Shown here: in pieces, positions 34,432 through 42,908 of the stretch | Numbering within the stretch: position 1 is the first letter of the stretch | How the letters are laid out: every line of letters begins with the position of its first letter | DNA from: Caulobacter sp. BK020 | GTDB lineage: Bacteria > Pseudomonadota > Alphaproteobacteria > Caulobacterales > Caulobacteraceae | DNA: 64,000 nucleotides | Direction of reading: 5' to 3' | NCBI RefSeq assembly: GCF_004342605.1 | Contig: NZ_SLZL01000001.1 | Span: 248,001 to 312,000, forward strand | Program-made: the position numbers and the translations under genes | The notes under the pieces: generated by a model | What the model saw: the letters and a program-made list of their open reading frames with translations, nothing else | The model's database searches: none | What the model was told of the DNA's origin: nothing

Positions 34432-35226
34432 CTAGTTCAGGGCGCCGTTGGCGACCGATTGCTGCTGGCGCAGGGTGGCCAGGGCGATCAGGCGGTCCCA
34501 GCCGATCAGCGACACCAGGTGCGCATAGATCTGGGCCAGGGCGCCGCTGGCCTGCAGTTCCTTGATCTTGTCGGCCGGCAGGGCGTTCAGCTTCTCTTCC
34601 GAGACGCCGAAATACTCGGCCACGGTCTGGGGCTCGCCGGCCGAGCCGTCGGGATTGACCGGAGTGAAGACGGCCTTCTTCAGCTCGAACAGGTCGTTGT
34701 CCTTCAGCAGCTGCACGAACGAGTCGGTGCGGCGGCGCTCGACTTCGAAGTCGTCGCAGAACTTGATGCAGTTCTGGGTGTATTCGGTCGGCTCGCCCTT
34801 GGCGTCGAACAGCGGGGTCTGGCCGCCTTCGGCCAGCAGGTCCGAGCCGCGGTCGATGCAGACGATCAGGCGGTCCTGGCTCTCGTCATTGGCCAGGACG
34901 AACGGATAGCGGCGGATATAGGCCGGGATGTAGGCGCCCGGCTCGAAGCCGCCGTCGGCCTGGATGAACAGGTTCTCGCCGGTGTTCAGGCCCATCACGG
35001 CCAGCGGCACGCGATCCTCGCCGGCGAAGATCACCGGATAGCTGAGGGCGGCGGGGGCGAATTCGGTGACGGCCAGCGGCACGGCGGTGCCGTTCAGGGC
35101 GAAGCTGTAGGGCTTGTCCTTGTGGACCAGGGCCAGCTTGGCATGCTGCTCGCGGTTCAGCGGCTCCGGCGAGGAATAAAACAGGACGTTGCCGGAGATG
35201 CCGCCGGCGGGTTGGGTCGTTTCCAT
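34432..35226 (-). CDS. SapC-family protein
   Basis: A 264-residue protein with the SapC-family pattern: NREQHAKLALVHKDKPYSFA, then VPLAVTEFAPAALSYPVIFA and LFIQADGGFEPGAYIPAYIR followed by RYPFVLA. The family name comes from an S-layer-associated gene of Campylobacter and the molecular role is unclear. It occurs widely in Caulobacter, often near TonB receptors and carbohydrate genes. No signal peptide is visible. It is monocistronic with its own terminator. Confidence 0.85.
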   Translation of the reverse strand: METTQPAGGISGNVLFYSSPEPLNREQHAKLALVHKDKPYSFALNGTAVPLAVTEFAPAALSYPVIFAGEDRVPLAVMGLNTGENLFIQADGGFEPGAYIPAYIRRYPFVLANDESQDRLIVCIDRGSDLLAEGGQTPLFDAKGEPTEYTQNCIKFCDDFEVERRRTDSFVQLLKDNDLFELKKAVFTPVNPDGSAGEPQTVAEYFGVSEEKLNALPADKIKELQASGALAQIYAHLVSLIGWDRLIALATLRQQQSVANGALN

Positions 35227-35423
35227 GAACAGCTCGACAAAAGGCTAGTGAACGGACGCCTATTGCGCTCAGGCGGCCTTTAAAGGTCTGGCGCTTCTAG
35301 CCGATCCCGAGGGGCCTCGCAATCGACCCCTCCGCCGCGCGGTCCAGCCCCGCTTCCGCCCCGCAAGCTTGACGCCGCCGCTCGCCGCCGCTCTGTGGGG
35401 GGCTGACCGATCGGAGGCCGTCC

Positions 35424-36236
35424 ATGACCCGCACCGCGCTGTTGCCCGCCGTCGTCGCGGGCGTCCTGCTGAGCGGTTGCTCGCCAGCCCAGGGCCTGCT
35501 CTCGCCGCCCAAGGCCGCGCCGTACGCCGTCAGTCCCAGCACCGCCAGCTGGGCCAAGCCGCCGCCCGGCTATCTGACGACCGGCATAAACCTCGACGGA
35601 GCCTTGATCGTCGGCCCGCCGCCGACGCCGGACTCGCCGCGCGGCAAGGCCGACCGGGCGACCTTCGAGACGACGCGCAAGCTGGCGGGCACGCCGGCCT
35701 GGAACACGGCCATCGCCGACGCCGACCTGTCCGGCGTCCATGGCTTCAGGAGCTTCTCCTGCGCGGCCGGGGTGACGATCGGGCCGGACGCCACCCCGAC
35801 CCTGGCCAGGCTGCTGTTGCGGATGACCGACGACGCCGCCACCCTCTACCAACCCGCCAAGGCCGCCTTCCAGCGCCCGCGCCCGCCGGTCGGCAACACC
35901 AGGCCGATCTGCGTGCCGCGCGAAAAATGGATCGAGACCGACGGCTCCTACCCATCCGGTCACGGCCTGATCGGCTGGTCCTGGGCCCTGGTGATCTCCG
36001 AGGTCGCCCCCGAGCACGCCAGCGCCGTCCTGGCCCGCGGCCGCGACTTCGGCGACAGCCGCGTCGTCTGCGGCGTGCATTATCCCAGTGACATCGAGGC
36101 GGGCCGCTATCTGGGTTCGGCTCTGGTCTCGCGCCTGCACCAGGATCCGGCGTTCATGGCCGACCTGGCCAAGGCCAGGGCGGAGGTGGCCGCGTCCCGG
36201 GCCAACGGAGCGCCGACGGGGTGCTCGGCCGCGTAG
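35424..36236 (+). CDS. PAP2-family acid phosphatase (class A-like), lipoprotein
   Basis: A 270-residue protein. The lipobox LLSGC (Cys at about 19) suggests membrane anchoring outside the cytoplasm. The three PAP2 motifs are present: KAAFQRPRP (KX6RP), YPSGHG and SRVVCGVHYPSD (SRX5HX2SD form). Class A bacterial acid phosphatases hydrolyse phosphomonoesters in the periplasm. It is convergent with the DNA ligase gene. Confidence 0.88.
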   Translation: MTRTALLPAVVAGVLLSGCSPAQGLLSPPKAAPYAVSPSTASWAKPPPGYLTTGINLDGALIVGPPPTPDSPRGKADRATFETTRKLAGTPAWNTAIADADLSGVHGFRSFSCAAGVTIGPDATPTLARLLLRMTDDAATLYQPAKAAFQRPRPPVGNTRPICVPREKWIETDGSYPSGHGLIGWSWALVISEVAPEHASAVLARGRDFGDSRVVCGVHYPSDIEAGRYLGSALVSRLHQDPAFMADLAKARAEVAASRANGAPTGCSAA

Positions 36237-36263
36237 GTCGGCTGGGCGGCGTCCGAACGGGTC

Positions 36264-37892
36264 TCAATCCAGCATCCGCTCCAGCGTCGAAAGCGCGTCG
36301 GCCTCGCGGGAGGGCTTGTCCCAGCGAATGCGGTTGATGCGCGGGAACCGCATGGCCACGCCGGACTTGTGGCGCGTCGAGCGTTGCAGGCCCTCGAACG
36401 CCACCTCGAACACCAGGCCGAACTCCAGGTCGGCCCGCACCGAACGCACCGGCCCGAACCGCTCGATCGTATGGTCGCGCACGAACTTGTCGATCTGCTT
36501 GAGCTCCTCGTCGGTGAAGCCGAAATAGGCCTTGCCCACCGGGGTCAGCATACGCTGGCCAAGATCGTCCTCGCGCCAGACGCCGAAGGTATAGTCCGAA
36601 TAGAAGCTGGACCGCTTGCCGTGGCCGCGCTGGGCGTACATCAGCACCGCGTCGATCAGGCGAGGGTCGCGCTTCCACTTGAACCACGGGCCCTTGGGAC
36701 GGCCCGGCTCGTAGACGCTGTCCCAGCGCTTGAGCATCAGCCCCTCGGCGATGGCCGGGTCGCCCTCCGGCGGCTGGGCGCGCAGGGCGGCCAGTTCCTC
36801 CCAGGTTTGGAACGGTTGGATCGGCGACAGGTCGATGCGCGGACCCGCCGCCCCCGCCTTGGGAATTTGCGCCACGAACGCTTCCAGCCGTTTGCGTCGC
36901 TCGCCGAACGGCAGGCCGCGCAGGTCGGTCTCGCCGTCCAGCAGCAGGTCGTAGGCCCGGATCCCGGCCGGGAAAGCCTGTAGCTGCTTGCCATCGACCG
37001 TCTTGCGGTTCAGCCGCTGCTGCAGGTCGCCGAAGCTGGCCACGGCCCCGTCGCGCATCACCAAGAGCTCGCCGTCGATCGCCCCCTCGAAGGTCAGGGC
37101 CTCGACCACGTCGGGGAAGGTCGCCGAGATGTCGTCGCCGGTGCGGGTGTAGAGCCGCTTCTGGCCGCGCTCGCTGACCGCCTGGACGCGGATGCCGTCC
37201 CACTTCCACTCGGCGGCGTAGTCGGCGGGGTCCAGCTTGGCGAAGTCGGCCGCCTCGTCGATCGCCTGAGCCAGCATGACCGGTCGGAACCGTCCAGGCG
37301 CGTCGGGCGAGGGCTGCTCCGAGCGGCCCTCCAGCCAGGCGAACAGGTCGCCATAGGGCGGGGTCATGGCGTGCCAGACCTCCTCGACCTGGCCGATCTC
37401 CACCTGGCCGAAATCGGCGCAGGCCTGCTTGGCCAGCCGCGCCGAGACGCCCACCCGCAGGCCGCCCGTCATCAGCTTCAGCAGCGCCCAACGACCGTCG
37501 GCGTCCAGGGCGTCCAGCCAGCCCTCGATCAGCCGCTGCACCTCCGACCGTGACGCCGTGCGCAGGCTCTCGACCACCTCCGACAGGTCCGGCTCGCGGT
37601 TGGCGCCGGGCTTTTCCGGCCAGACCAGGGCGACGGTCTCGGCCAGGTCGCCGACATAGTCGTAGGACCAGGCGAACAGCTGGGGGTCCATCCGGCTCTC
37701 CACCGCCTTGCGGATGAAGGCCGGCTTGGCGGCGTTGAACGACAGCGCTCCGGTCAAGGCCGCCAGCACCCAGCCGCGCTCGGGATCGGGAGTCTCGCCC
37801 AGGAAATCCTTGATCAGGGTCAGCTTGGCGTTGCGCGAGCTGGTCAGGGACAGCCGGTCGAGAAGATGGGCGAAGGCGCGCATGGTGGCCAT
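36264..37892 (-). CDS. ATP-dependent DNA ligase (Lhr-cluster type)
   Basis: A 542-residue ligase. The N-terminal DNA-binding domain spans about 1-200, the adenylation domain has the lysine motif EWKWDGIR (K230), motif III/IIIa region GAIDGELLVM, motif IV EGLMLKRWDSV and motif V WFKWKRD, and then a C-terminal OB domain. Bacterial ligases of this kind are typically encoded with an MBL exonuclease, the Lhr helicase and a phosphoesterase in a DNA-repair cluster. The exonuclease is 1.7 kb upstream (39576-40583), but the two are separated by two plus-strand genes here. An ATG 9 bases downstream (37883) is an equally possible start. Confidence 0.92.
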   Translation of the reverse strand: MATMRAFAHLLDRLSLTSSRNAKLTLIKDFLGETPDPERGWVLAALTGALSFNAAKPAFIRKAVESRMDPQLFAWSYDYVGDLAETVALVWPEKPGANREPDLSEVVESLRTASRSEVQRLIEGWLDALDADGRWALLKLMTGGLRVGVSARLAKQACADFGQVEIGQVEEVWHAMTPPYGDLFAWLEGRSEQPSPDAPGRFRPVMLAQAIDEAADFAKLDPADYAAEWKWDGIRVQAVSERGQKRLYTRTGDDISATFPDVVEALTFEGAIDGELLVMRDGAVASFGDLQQRLNRKTVDGKQLQAFPAGIRAYDLLLDGETDLRGLPFGERRKRLEAFVAQIPKAGAAGPRIDLSPIQPFQTWEELAALRAQPPEGDPAIAEGLMLKRWDSVYEPGRPKGPWFKWKRDPRLIDAVLMYAQRGHGKRSSFYSDYTFGVWREDDLGQRMLTPVGKAYFGFTDEELKQIDKFVRDHTIERFGPVRSVRADLEFGLVFEVAFEGLQRSTRHKSGVAMRFPRINRIRWDKPSREADALSTLERMLD

Positions 37893-37989
37893 TCAACGCG
37901 CGAGATCGCGTGGGGGCCAAGCTTTTCCCTTATGGTCAAGCTCCCGGCGCCGCGCTAGCCTTGGCTGAGTTGTCTGGGGGAAACACGTC

Positions 37990-38955
37990 TTGCGTCAGTT
38001 CGAAGCCGCCGTCGCGGCCACGGTTCTCTGCATCGCCGCGCCCGCGTTCGCGGCCGATCAGCCGTCCACGCCGCCGCCGGTCACGGCCTCGGCGCCGGAC
38101 CTGTCCTGGCAGGACAGGCTGGAACACCACACCGGGGTCATCGACCTGCCGCAGGCCAAGGCCCGGCTCAATCTCGGGACCGACTACTACTATCTCGACG
38201 CCGCGGCTTCGCGGCGCGTGCTGGTCGAGGGCTGGGGCAATCCGCCGGACGCCGCCGACGGCGTGCTCGGCATGATCTTTCCCGCGCGTTTCAAGCCGCT
38301 GGACGGACCGTCCTGGGGCGCGGTGATCACCTACCAGGATTCCGGCTATGTCGCCGACAAGGACGCGCGCGACACCGACTACGACAAGCTGCTGGACGAC
38401 CTGCGCAAGTCCGAGCCCGACGACAACGCCGAGCGCGAGAAGGCCGGTTACGCCAGCCTGCACCTGGTGGGCTGGGCCGAGCGGCCGACCTATGACGCCG
38501 CCCGGCACGTGGTGATCTGGGCGCGCGAGCTGAAGGCCGGCAACGCCTCGGTCGACACCCTGAACTACGACATCCGCCTGCTGGGCCGCAAAGGCGTGCT
38601 GAGCCTGAACGTCATCTCCAGCATCAACGACCTGCCCGAGGTGCGCGCCGCCGCTGGTCACATCGCCGACCAGGCCGCCTTCGTGCCGGGCCAGACCTAC
38701 GCCGACTTCCGCAAGGGCCAGGACAAGATGGCCGAGTACGGCGTCGCCGGACTGATCGCCGCCGGCGTCGGGGCCGCCGCCGCCAAGAAGCTGGGCCTGC
38801 TGGCGATCCTGGTGGTGTTCCTGAAGAAGGGCGCCGTGCTGCTGGTCGCCGCGTTCGGCGCCGTCGCCGCTTGGTTCCGCCGGACCTTCCTGGGCCAGAA
38901 GGACGTCGCCGCGAAAAGTTCCAAGCCACCGAGCGGGCCGGACCTGATCTCCTAG
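37990..38955 (+). CDS. DUF2167 membrane protein
   Basis: A 321-residue protein with a signal peptide (AAPAFAAD at about 22), a DUF2167 core (TGVIDLPQAKARLNLG, YYLDAAASRRVLVEGWGNPP, GMIFPARF, HLVGWAERPTYDAARHVVIW) and one or two C-terminal membrane helices (GVAGLIAAGVGAAAAKKLGL, VLLVAAFGAVAAWF). It starts with TTG at 37990 after GGGGGAA. The function of the family is unknown. It interrupts the ligase-exonuclease neighbourhood on the opposite strand. Confidence 0.85.
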   Translation: MRQFEAAVAATVLCIAAPAFAADQPSTPPPVTASAPDLSWQDRLEHHTGVIDLPQAKARLNLGTDYYYLDAAASRRVLVEGWGNPPDAADGVLGMIFPARFKPLDGPSWGAVITYQDSGYVADKDARDTDYDKLLDDLRKSEPDDNAEREKAGYASLHLVGWAERPTYDAARHVVIWARELKAGNASVDTLNYDIRLLGRKGVLSLNVISSINDLPEVRAAAGHIADQAAFVPGQTYADFRKGQDKMAEYGVAGLIAAGVGAAAAKKLGLLAILVVFLKKGAVLLVAAFGAVAAWFRRTFLGQKDVAAKSSKPPSGPDLIS

Positions 38956-39056
38956 AGCATCGCGCGGAAAAGTGGACGCCGGTTTTCCGCAAAGCGATGC
39001 GAAAACAAAAATCTAGAGCAGATCGTGCGATTCCTATATCGCGCGATTTGCTCTAG
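38953..39056. repeat. Alphaproteobacterial intergenic palindromic repeat (CTAGAGC type)
   Basis: Two adjacent hairpins: GCATCGCGCGGAAAAGTGGA ... GGTTTTCCGCAAAGCGATGC, then TAGAGCAGATCGTGCGA ... TCGCGCGATTTGCTCTA. The pattern (CTAGAGCA, GGAAAAGTGG ... GGTTTTCCGC) is the very common dispersed repeat of alphaproteobacterial genomes. It directly follows, and overlaps, the DUF2167 stop codon. Confidence 0.85.
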
Positions 39057-39154
39057 TCGAACGGGAAGGAGGACGGTTTCAGTCAGAAGGTCGGCCTTGC
39101 GGTCAATTCGAACATCTGTTTGCATTGACCTGTCCAGCTGGACCGGAGGCGACC

Positions 39155-39565
39155 TTGATCCCGCCCGAACCCTTCGTTCCGCATCCGCGCAAGAGCCCGC
39201 TGACCACGCCGTGGGAGCCGATCTTCGCCGACGTTCGTGAGGATCGCTGGATCCTGGCCGTCGAGGTGCGCGAGCCGCACACCAATTCGCGCGGCGGCCC
39301 GCACGGCGGCCTGATCGCCGCTCTGGCCGACAACGCCATGGGCCTGTCCTGCGGGGTGATGCTGAGCCGGCTGAACATTCCGAGCCAGGGCCTGGTCACC
39401 CTGTCCCTGGGGCTGGACTACATCGCCGCCGCCCAGATCGGCCAATGGCTGGCCTTCGACACCGACTTCATCAAGCCGGGCAAGAGCCTCTGCTACGCCG
39501 AGGCCACGGTGCGGGCCGACGACAAGCCGGTGGCCCGGGCGCGGGCGACGTTCAAGGTGGTGTGA
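39155..39565 (+). CDS. PaaI-type hotdog thioesterase
   Basis: A 136-residue acyl-CoA thioesterase-like protein with the PaaI core HTNSRGGPHGGLIAALADNA (active-site HGG and acidic residue) and TLSLGLDYIAAAQIGQWLAF. I start at the TTG at 39155, which has GGAGG 6 nt before it; an earlier in-frame TTG at 39125 has none. The substrate is unknown. It lies between the DUF2167 gene and the convergent exonuclease. Confidence 0.82.
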   Translation: MIPPEPFVPHPRKSPLTTPWEPIFADVREDRWILAVEVREPHTNSRGGPHGGLIAALADNAMGLSCGVMLSRLNIPSQGLVTLSLGLDYIAAAQIGQWLAFDTDFIKPGKSLCYAEATVRADDKPVARARATFKVV

Positions 39566-39575
39566 GGCCAAGCCT

Positions 39576-40583
39576 CTACTCCCCCTCCTCCTCGTCATAG
39601 CCCACCAGCCGCAAAGCCCGGGCCGGTATGCCCTGCAGCTCGCACCAGCGCTCCAGCGCCTCCTCGCGGCCGTGGGTGATCCACACCTCGCCGGGCCGCA
39701 ATTCGTCGAGGGTGGCGGTCAGTTCGTCCCAGTCGGCATGGTCGGAGATGATCAGCGGCAGCTCCACGCCGCGCTGGCGAGCCCTGGCCCGCACCCGCAT
39801 CCAGCCGCTGGCGAAGCAGTCGACGGGATCGGGGAACCGCCGCGACCAGCGGTCGGCCAGGGCCGAAGGCGGGGCGACGATGATCGCGCCCTCGAAGTCT
39901 TTCTTCGTGCCTGTGGTGGCGGGCGCGAGAAGGCCGAGATCGACGCCGTGGCGGCCGTAGAGCCGGTTCAGACGGTCCATCGCGCCGTGCACATGGACCG
40001 TCTTGTCCCATCCCGCCTCGCGCAGCAGGCGGATCACCCGCTGGGCCTTGCCCAGGGCGTAGGCCCCGACGATGTGCGAACGCTCGGGAAACTGCTCGAC
40101 GGACTTCAGCAGAGCGGCCACCTCGCCCTTGTCGTCGGGATGGCGGAATACCGGCAGGCCGAAGGTCGCCTCAGTCACGAAGACGTCGCAGGGCACGGGC
40201 TCGAAGGCCGGGCAGGTGGGATCGCGGCGGCGCTTGTAGTCGCCGGAGACGACGATGGTCATGCCCTTCCAGCGGATGACCGCCTGGGCCGAGCCCAGCA
40301 CGTGGCCGGCCGGGACCAGCCCGACCTCGACGCCGTTGTGGGTGAAGGTCTGGCCATAGGCCACCGCCTGGCGGCGGCCAGCGAAGTCCTCGCCGTAGCG
40401 CTCGGCCATGATCGCCAGCGTCTCCGGGGTGGCGGCGACCACGCCATGTCCGGCCCGGGCGTGGTCGGCGTGGCCGTGGGTGATCACGGCCCGGTCCACC
40501 GGGCGGACCGGGTCGATATAGAAGTCTCCAGGCGGGCAATAGAGCCCGTCGGGCTTCGGACAGATCAGGTCCTGAGGCTTCAT
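39576..40583 (-). CDS. Ligase-associated metallo-beta-lactamase-fold DNA exonuclease
   Basis: A 335-residue nuclease of the family known from Lhr/DNA-ligase repair clusters. Metal ligands THGHADHA (H36, H38, D40, H41), AGHVLGSAQ, VVSGDYKRRRDPTC and ISDHADWDEL are visible, the beta-CASP-like arrangement shared with mRNA 3'-end processing nucleases. It is on the same strand as the DNA ligase but separated from it by two genes on the other strand. lhr and the phosphoesterase gene are not seen in the window. Confidence 0.9.
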   Translation of the reverse strand: MKPQDLICPKPDGLYCPPGDFYIDPVRPVDRAVITHGHADHARAGHGVVAATPETLAIMAERYGEDFAGRRQAVAYGQTFTHNGVEVGLVPAGHVLGSAQAVIRWKGMTIVVSGDYKRRRDPTCPAFEPVPCDVFVTEATFGLPVFRHPDDKGEVAALLKSVEQFPERSHIVGAYALGKAQRVIRLLREAGWDKTVHVHGAMDRLNRLYGRHGVDLGLLAPATTGTKKDFEGAIIVAPPSALADRWSRRFPDPVDCFASGWMRVRARARQRGVELPLIISDHADWDELTATLDELRPGEVWITHGREEALERWCELQGIPARALRLVGYDEEEGE

Positions 40584-40634
40584 CGGCTGGATATGGGAAC
40601 GCGCGCGGCTATAAACCTATCCCAGGAGCCTTGA

Positions 40635-41135
40635 ATGAACACAGATCCGAGCGCGGGCGAACAGCATCGGCTGATCGCCAACACCATGAACGAGGGCAGC
40701 CCCCAGGCCCGGGCCCTGGGGTTTCAGACCCTGGAAATCGGCGGGGCCGTGGCCATCCTCAAGGTGCCCTATCGGCCCGAGATCGTCGGCGATCCGGAGA
40801 CCGGGGTGATCGCCGGCGGGGTGGTCACCACCCTGCTCGACCACGCCAGCGGCCAGGCGGTGCACGCGGCGATGACCGAATGGACCTCTATCGCCACCCT
40901 GGACCTGCGGATCGACTACATGCGGCCGGCCCAGCCGGGGCGTGACGTCCTGGCCCGCGCCCATTGCTACAAGCTGACGCGCTCGGTGGCCTTCGTGCGG
41001 GCGGTGGCCTACGAGGACGCCCCCGACGACCCGGTGGCCGCCGCCCAGGCCGTCTTCATGCTGGATTCCAGCGCCGGCAAGAAGGCGGGCGCCAACCTCA
41101 AGCCGCCCCGGTCCAGGACGGAGGGCGCGGCATGA
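40635..41135 (+). CDS. PaaI-type hotdog thioesterase (first of a pair)
   Basis: A 166-residue protein. GVIAGGVVTTLLDHASGQAV is the hotdog helix, with Asp instead of the more usual Glu/Asn pattern, followed by LDLRIDYMRPAQPGRDV. It overlaps the next gene by ATGA, so the two are co-translated and could form a heteromeric thioesterase. The C-terminal 20 residues are basic and unstructured-looking. Confidence 0.82.
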   Translation: MNTDPSAGEQHRLIANTMNEGSPQARALGFQTLEIGGAVAILKVPYRPEIVGDPETGVIAGGVVTTLLDHASGQAVHAAMTEWTSIATLDLRIDYMRPAQPGRDVLARAHCYKLTRSVAFVRAVAYEDAPDDPVAAAQAVFMLDSSAGKKAGANLKPPRSRTEGAA

Positions 41136-41551
41136 GCGACGCCGACAGCCGCCTGAGCGCCGTGCTGGGCTCGATCCCGTACGCCCGGTTCATCGGCATG
41201 CGCGCCGAACTGGCCGGCGACGAGATGACCGCCATCCTGCCGTTCTCCGACCGGATCATCGGCAATCCGATGCTGCCGGCCATCCACGGCGGGGTGCTGG
41301 GCGCCTTCATGGAGATGACCGCCCTGGCCCAGCTGTCGGTGGCCGAGCCCCTGAAGCGCCAGCCGCGCACCATCGACATCTCGATCGAGTACCTGCGCTC
41401 GGGCCGTCCGCTGACCACCTTCGCCCGCGCCAGGATCAACAAGGTCGGCCGGCGGATCGCCAATGTCCATGTCGAGGCCTGGCAGGAGCAGCGCGCAGCC
41501 CCGATCGCCGCCCTGCGCGGTCATTTCCTGCTGACCGCGGCGGAGGATTGA
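41132..41551 (+). CDS. PaaI-type hotdog thioesterase (second of a pair)
   Basis: A 139-residue protein with NPMLPAIHGGVLGAFMEMTA (HGG and active-site region) and TIDISIEYLRSGRPL. The start at 41132 overlaps the preceding stop by four bases. The pair appears to be an ancient duplication: both share the IDYxRxGxP strand motif but little else. Confidence 0.82.
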   Translation: MSDADSRLSAVLGSIPYARFIGMRAELAGDEMTAILPFSDRIIGNPMLPAIHGGVLGAFMEMTALAQLSVAEPLKRQPRTIDISIEYLRSGRPLTTFARARINKVGRRIANVHVEAWQEQRAAPIAALRGHFLLTAAED

Positions 41552-41579
41552 CCCTAACCGAAGAACGCCGGTTGGAAAG

Positions 41580-41763
41580 GTGAAAGTTTCCGGAGAAACG
41601 GTTTCAATCAACCACATTACACCTCTGTAATGCCGAATACCGGAGACAACGTTTCTTAAAAACGCTTCATGAAGCAAAGGTAACGGGTATTCACCATCCC
41701 GCGGGCCTATATCCCTGATCACCGGACGCGGACGGCGCGCCGGACCAACAGGGAACCAAGACA
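41580..41763 (+). promoter_or_regulatory. Structured upstream region of a 32-residue membrane peptide gene
   Basis: An AT-richer stretch holding CATTACA-CCTC-TGTAATG (41615-41632, perfect 7-bp inverted repeat), GAAACGGTTTC (41595-41605) and two copies of CCGGAGAMAACGGTTTC-like sequence 50 bp apart (41590-41605 and 41640-41655). Such density suggests transcription-factor sites or RNA structure, but no known motif is matched with certainty. Confidence 0.45.
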
Positions 41764-41862
41764 ATGACCTTCTCGACCAACGCCTTCTCGGGTTTCGCCA
41801 GCATCGTTCTGGCCATGCTGCCCCTCGTCGTGATCGCCGGTTCGCTCGTCACGAGCTTCTAA
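41764..41862 (+). CDS. Small hydrophobic membrane peptide
   Basis: A 32-residue peptide, MTFSTNAFSGFASIVLAMLP followed by LVVIAGSLVTSF. It is one continuous hydrophobic helix with a short polar N-terminus. AGGGAA lies about 9 nt upstream of the ATG, and an unusually structured promoter region precedes it. No family is recognised. Short single-helix peptides of this kind often modulate a larger membrane protein; nothing nearby identifies a partner. Confidence 0.65.
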   Translation: MTFSTNAFSGFASIVLAMLPLVVIAGSLVTSF

Positions 41863-41902
41863 GTGATCGCCGCGTAGCTCCACCGGGTTCGCGCCCCCTT
41901 CT

Positions 41903-42829
41903 TCAGGGATTGGAGGCGCCCAGCGCCTCGCGGGCCGCCCGGTGGAGAAAGGCGTGACGATGCGCCAATCGATCGATGTCGGCGTCGTATCCGCCGCCGA
42001 TCACCCCGGCCACGGGGATCCCCCTTTCCAGACACGAGCCCAGGACGAACGCCTCGCGCCGCGCGAGCCCCTCGTCGCTCAAGTCCAAACGCCCCAGCTT
42101 GTCATCCGCGTGCGGATCGACCCCGGCGTTGAAGAACACCAGGTCCGGCGCCACGCGCGCCAGCAGGTCCGGGAGGACCTCTTCCAGCTTCCGTAGATAG
42201 ACCCCGTCGCCCGCGCCGTCCGGCAGGTCGATGTCCAGGTCGCTGACCGCCTTGCGGGCCGGGAAGTTCTTCTCGGCGTGCATCGAGAAGGTGAAGACGC
42301 TGGGATCGTCGTCGAAGATCCGGGCGGTGCCGTCGCCCTGATGGACGTCCAGGTCGACGACCAGAACCTGACCGATCTTGCCTTCCGCCAGCAGCCGGCG
42401 GGCCGCCACCGCCACGTCGTTGAACACGCAGAAGCCCGCCCCGGTGTCGGCCTGGGCGTGGTGGCTGCCGCCGGCGGTGTTGCAGGCGACCCCGTGCTCC
42501 AGCGCCAGACGCGCCGCCGCCAGGGTGCCGCCCACGGCCGCCTGGGCGCGCCGGGCCACCGACTCGGTGTTGGGCAGCCCGACCCGTCGCGCCACCTCGG
42601 CGGGCAGGGTCAGGTCGATCACTCCGCGCACATAGGCCTCGTCATGGACCAGCAGCAGGCTGTCCAGGTCGATCGGCTCGGGCCGGACGAAGCCGGTCGG
42701 TCCGGCCAGGCCTTCGGCCTGCAGCACGGCGGCCAGTCGCGCGAACTTGTCCATCGGAAAGCGGTGCCCGGCCGGCATCTCGGCGCGGAAGGCGGGGTGG
42801 TGGACGATCGGCGGAAACGGCGTGGCCAT
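41903..42829 (-). CDS. Histone-deacetylase-family zinc amidohydrolase
   Basis: A 308-residue member of the arginase/deacetylase superfamily (AcuC / acetylpolyamine amidohydrolase-like). Catalytic landmarks: GGSHHAQADTGAGFCVFND (His pair), VVDLDVHQGDGT (zinc Asp and His), NAGVDPHADDKLG (second zinc Asp) and VIGGGYD. It likely removes acetyl groups from lysine or polyamines; the substrate cannot be read from context. Confidence 0.9.
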   Translation of the reverse strand: MATPFPPIVHHPAFRAEMPAGHRFPMDKFARLAAVLQAEGLAGPTGFVRPEPIDLDSLLLVHDEAYVRGVIDLTLPAEVARRVGLPNTESVARRAQAAVGGTLAAARLALEHGVACNTAGGSHHAQADTGAGFCVFNDVAVAARRLLAEGKIGQVLVVDLDVHQGDGTARIFDDDPSVFTFSMHAEKNFPARKAVSDLDIDLPDGAGDGVYLRKLEEVLPDLLARVAPDLVFFNAGVDPHADDKLGRLDLSDEGLARREAFVLGSCLERGIPVAGVIGGGYDADIDRLAHRHAFLHRAAREALGASNP

Positions 42830-42908
42830 GACGCAACGATGGGAAAGGCGCAGCCCTGACGCAAGGTCACGTCTTGCCCCGCTCGCCCGGCGCGCCTAAC
42901 CAACCGCC

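Noticed and set aside
41615-41632. A specific known regulator site (CATTACA-N4-TGTAATG)
   Set aside because: The inverted repeat is real, but I could not match it to a named regulator with confidence, so no factor is assigned.
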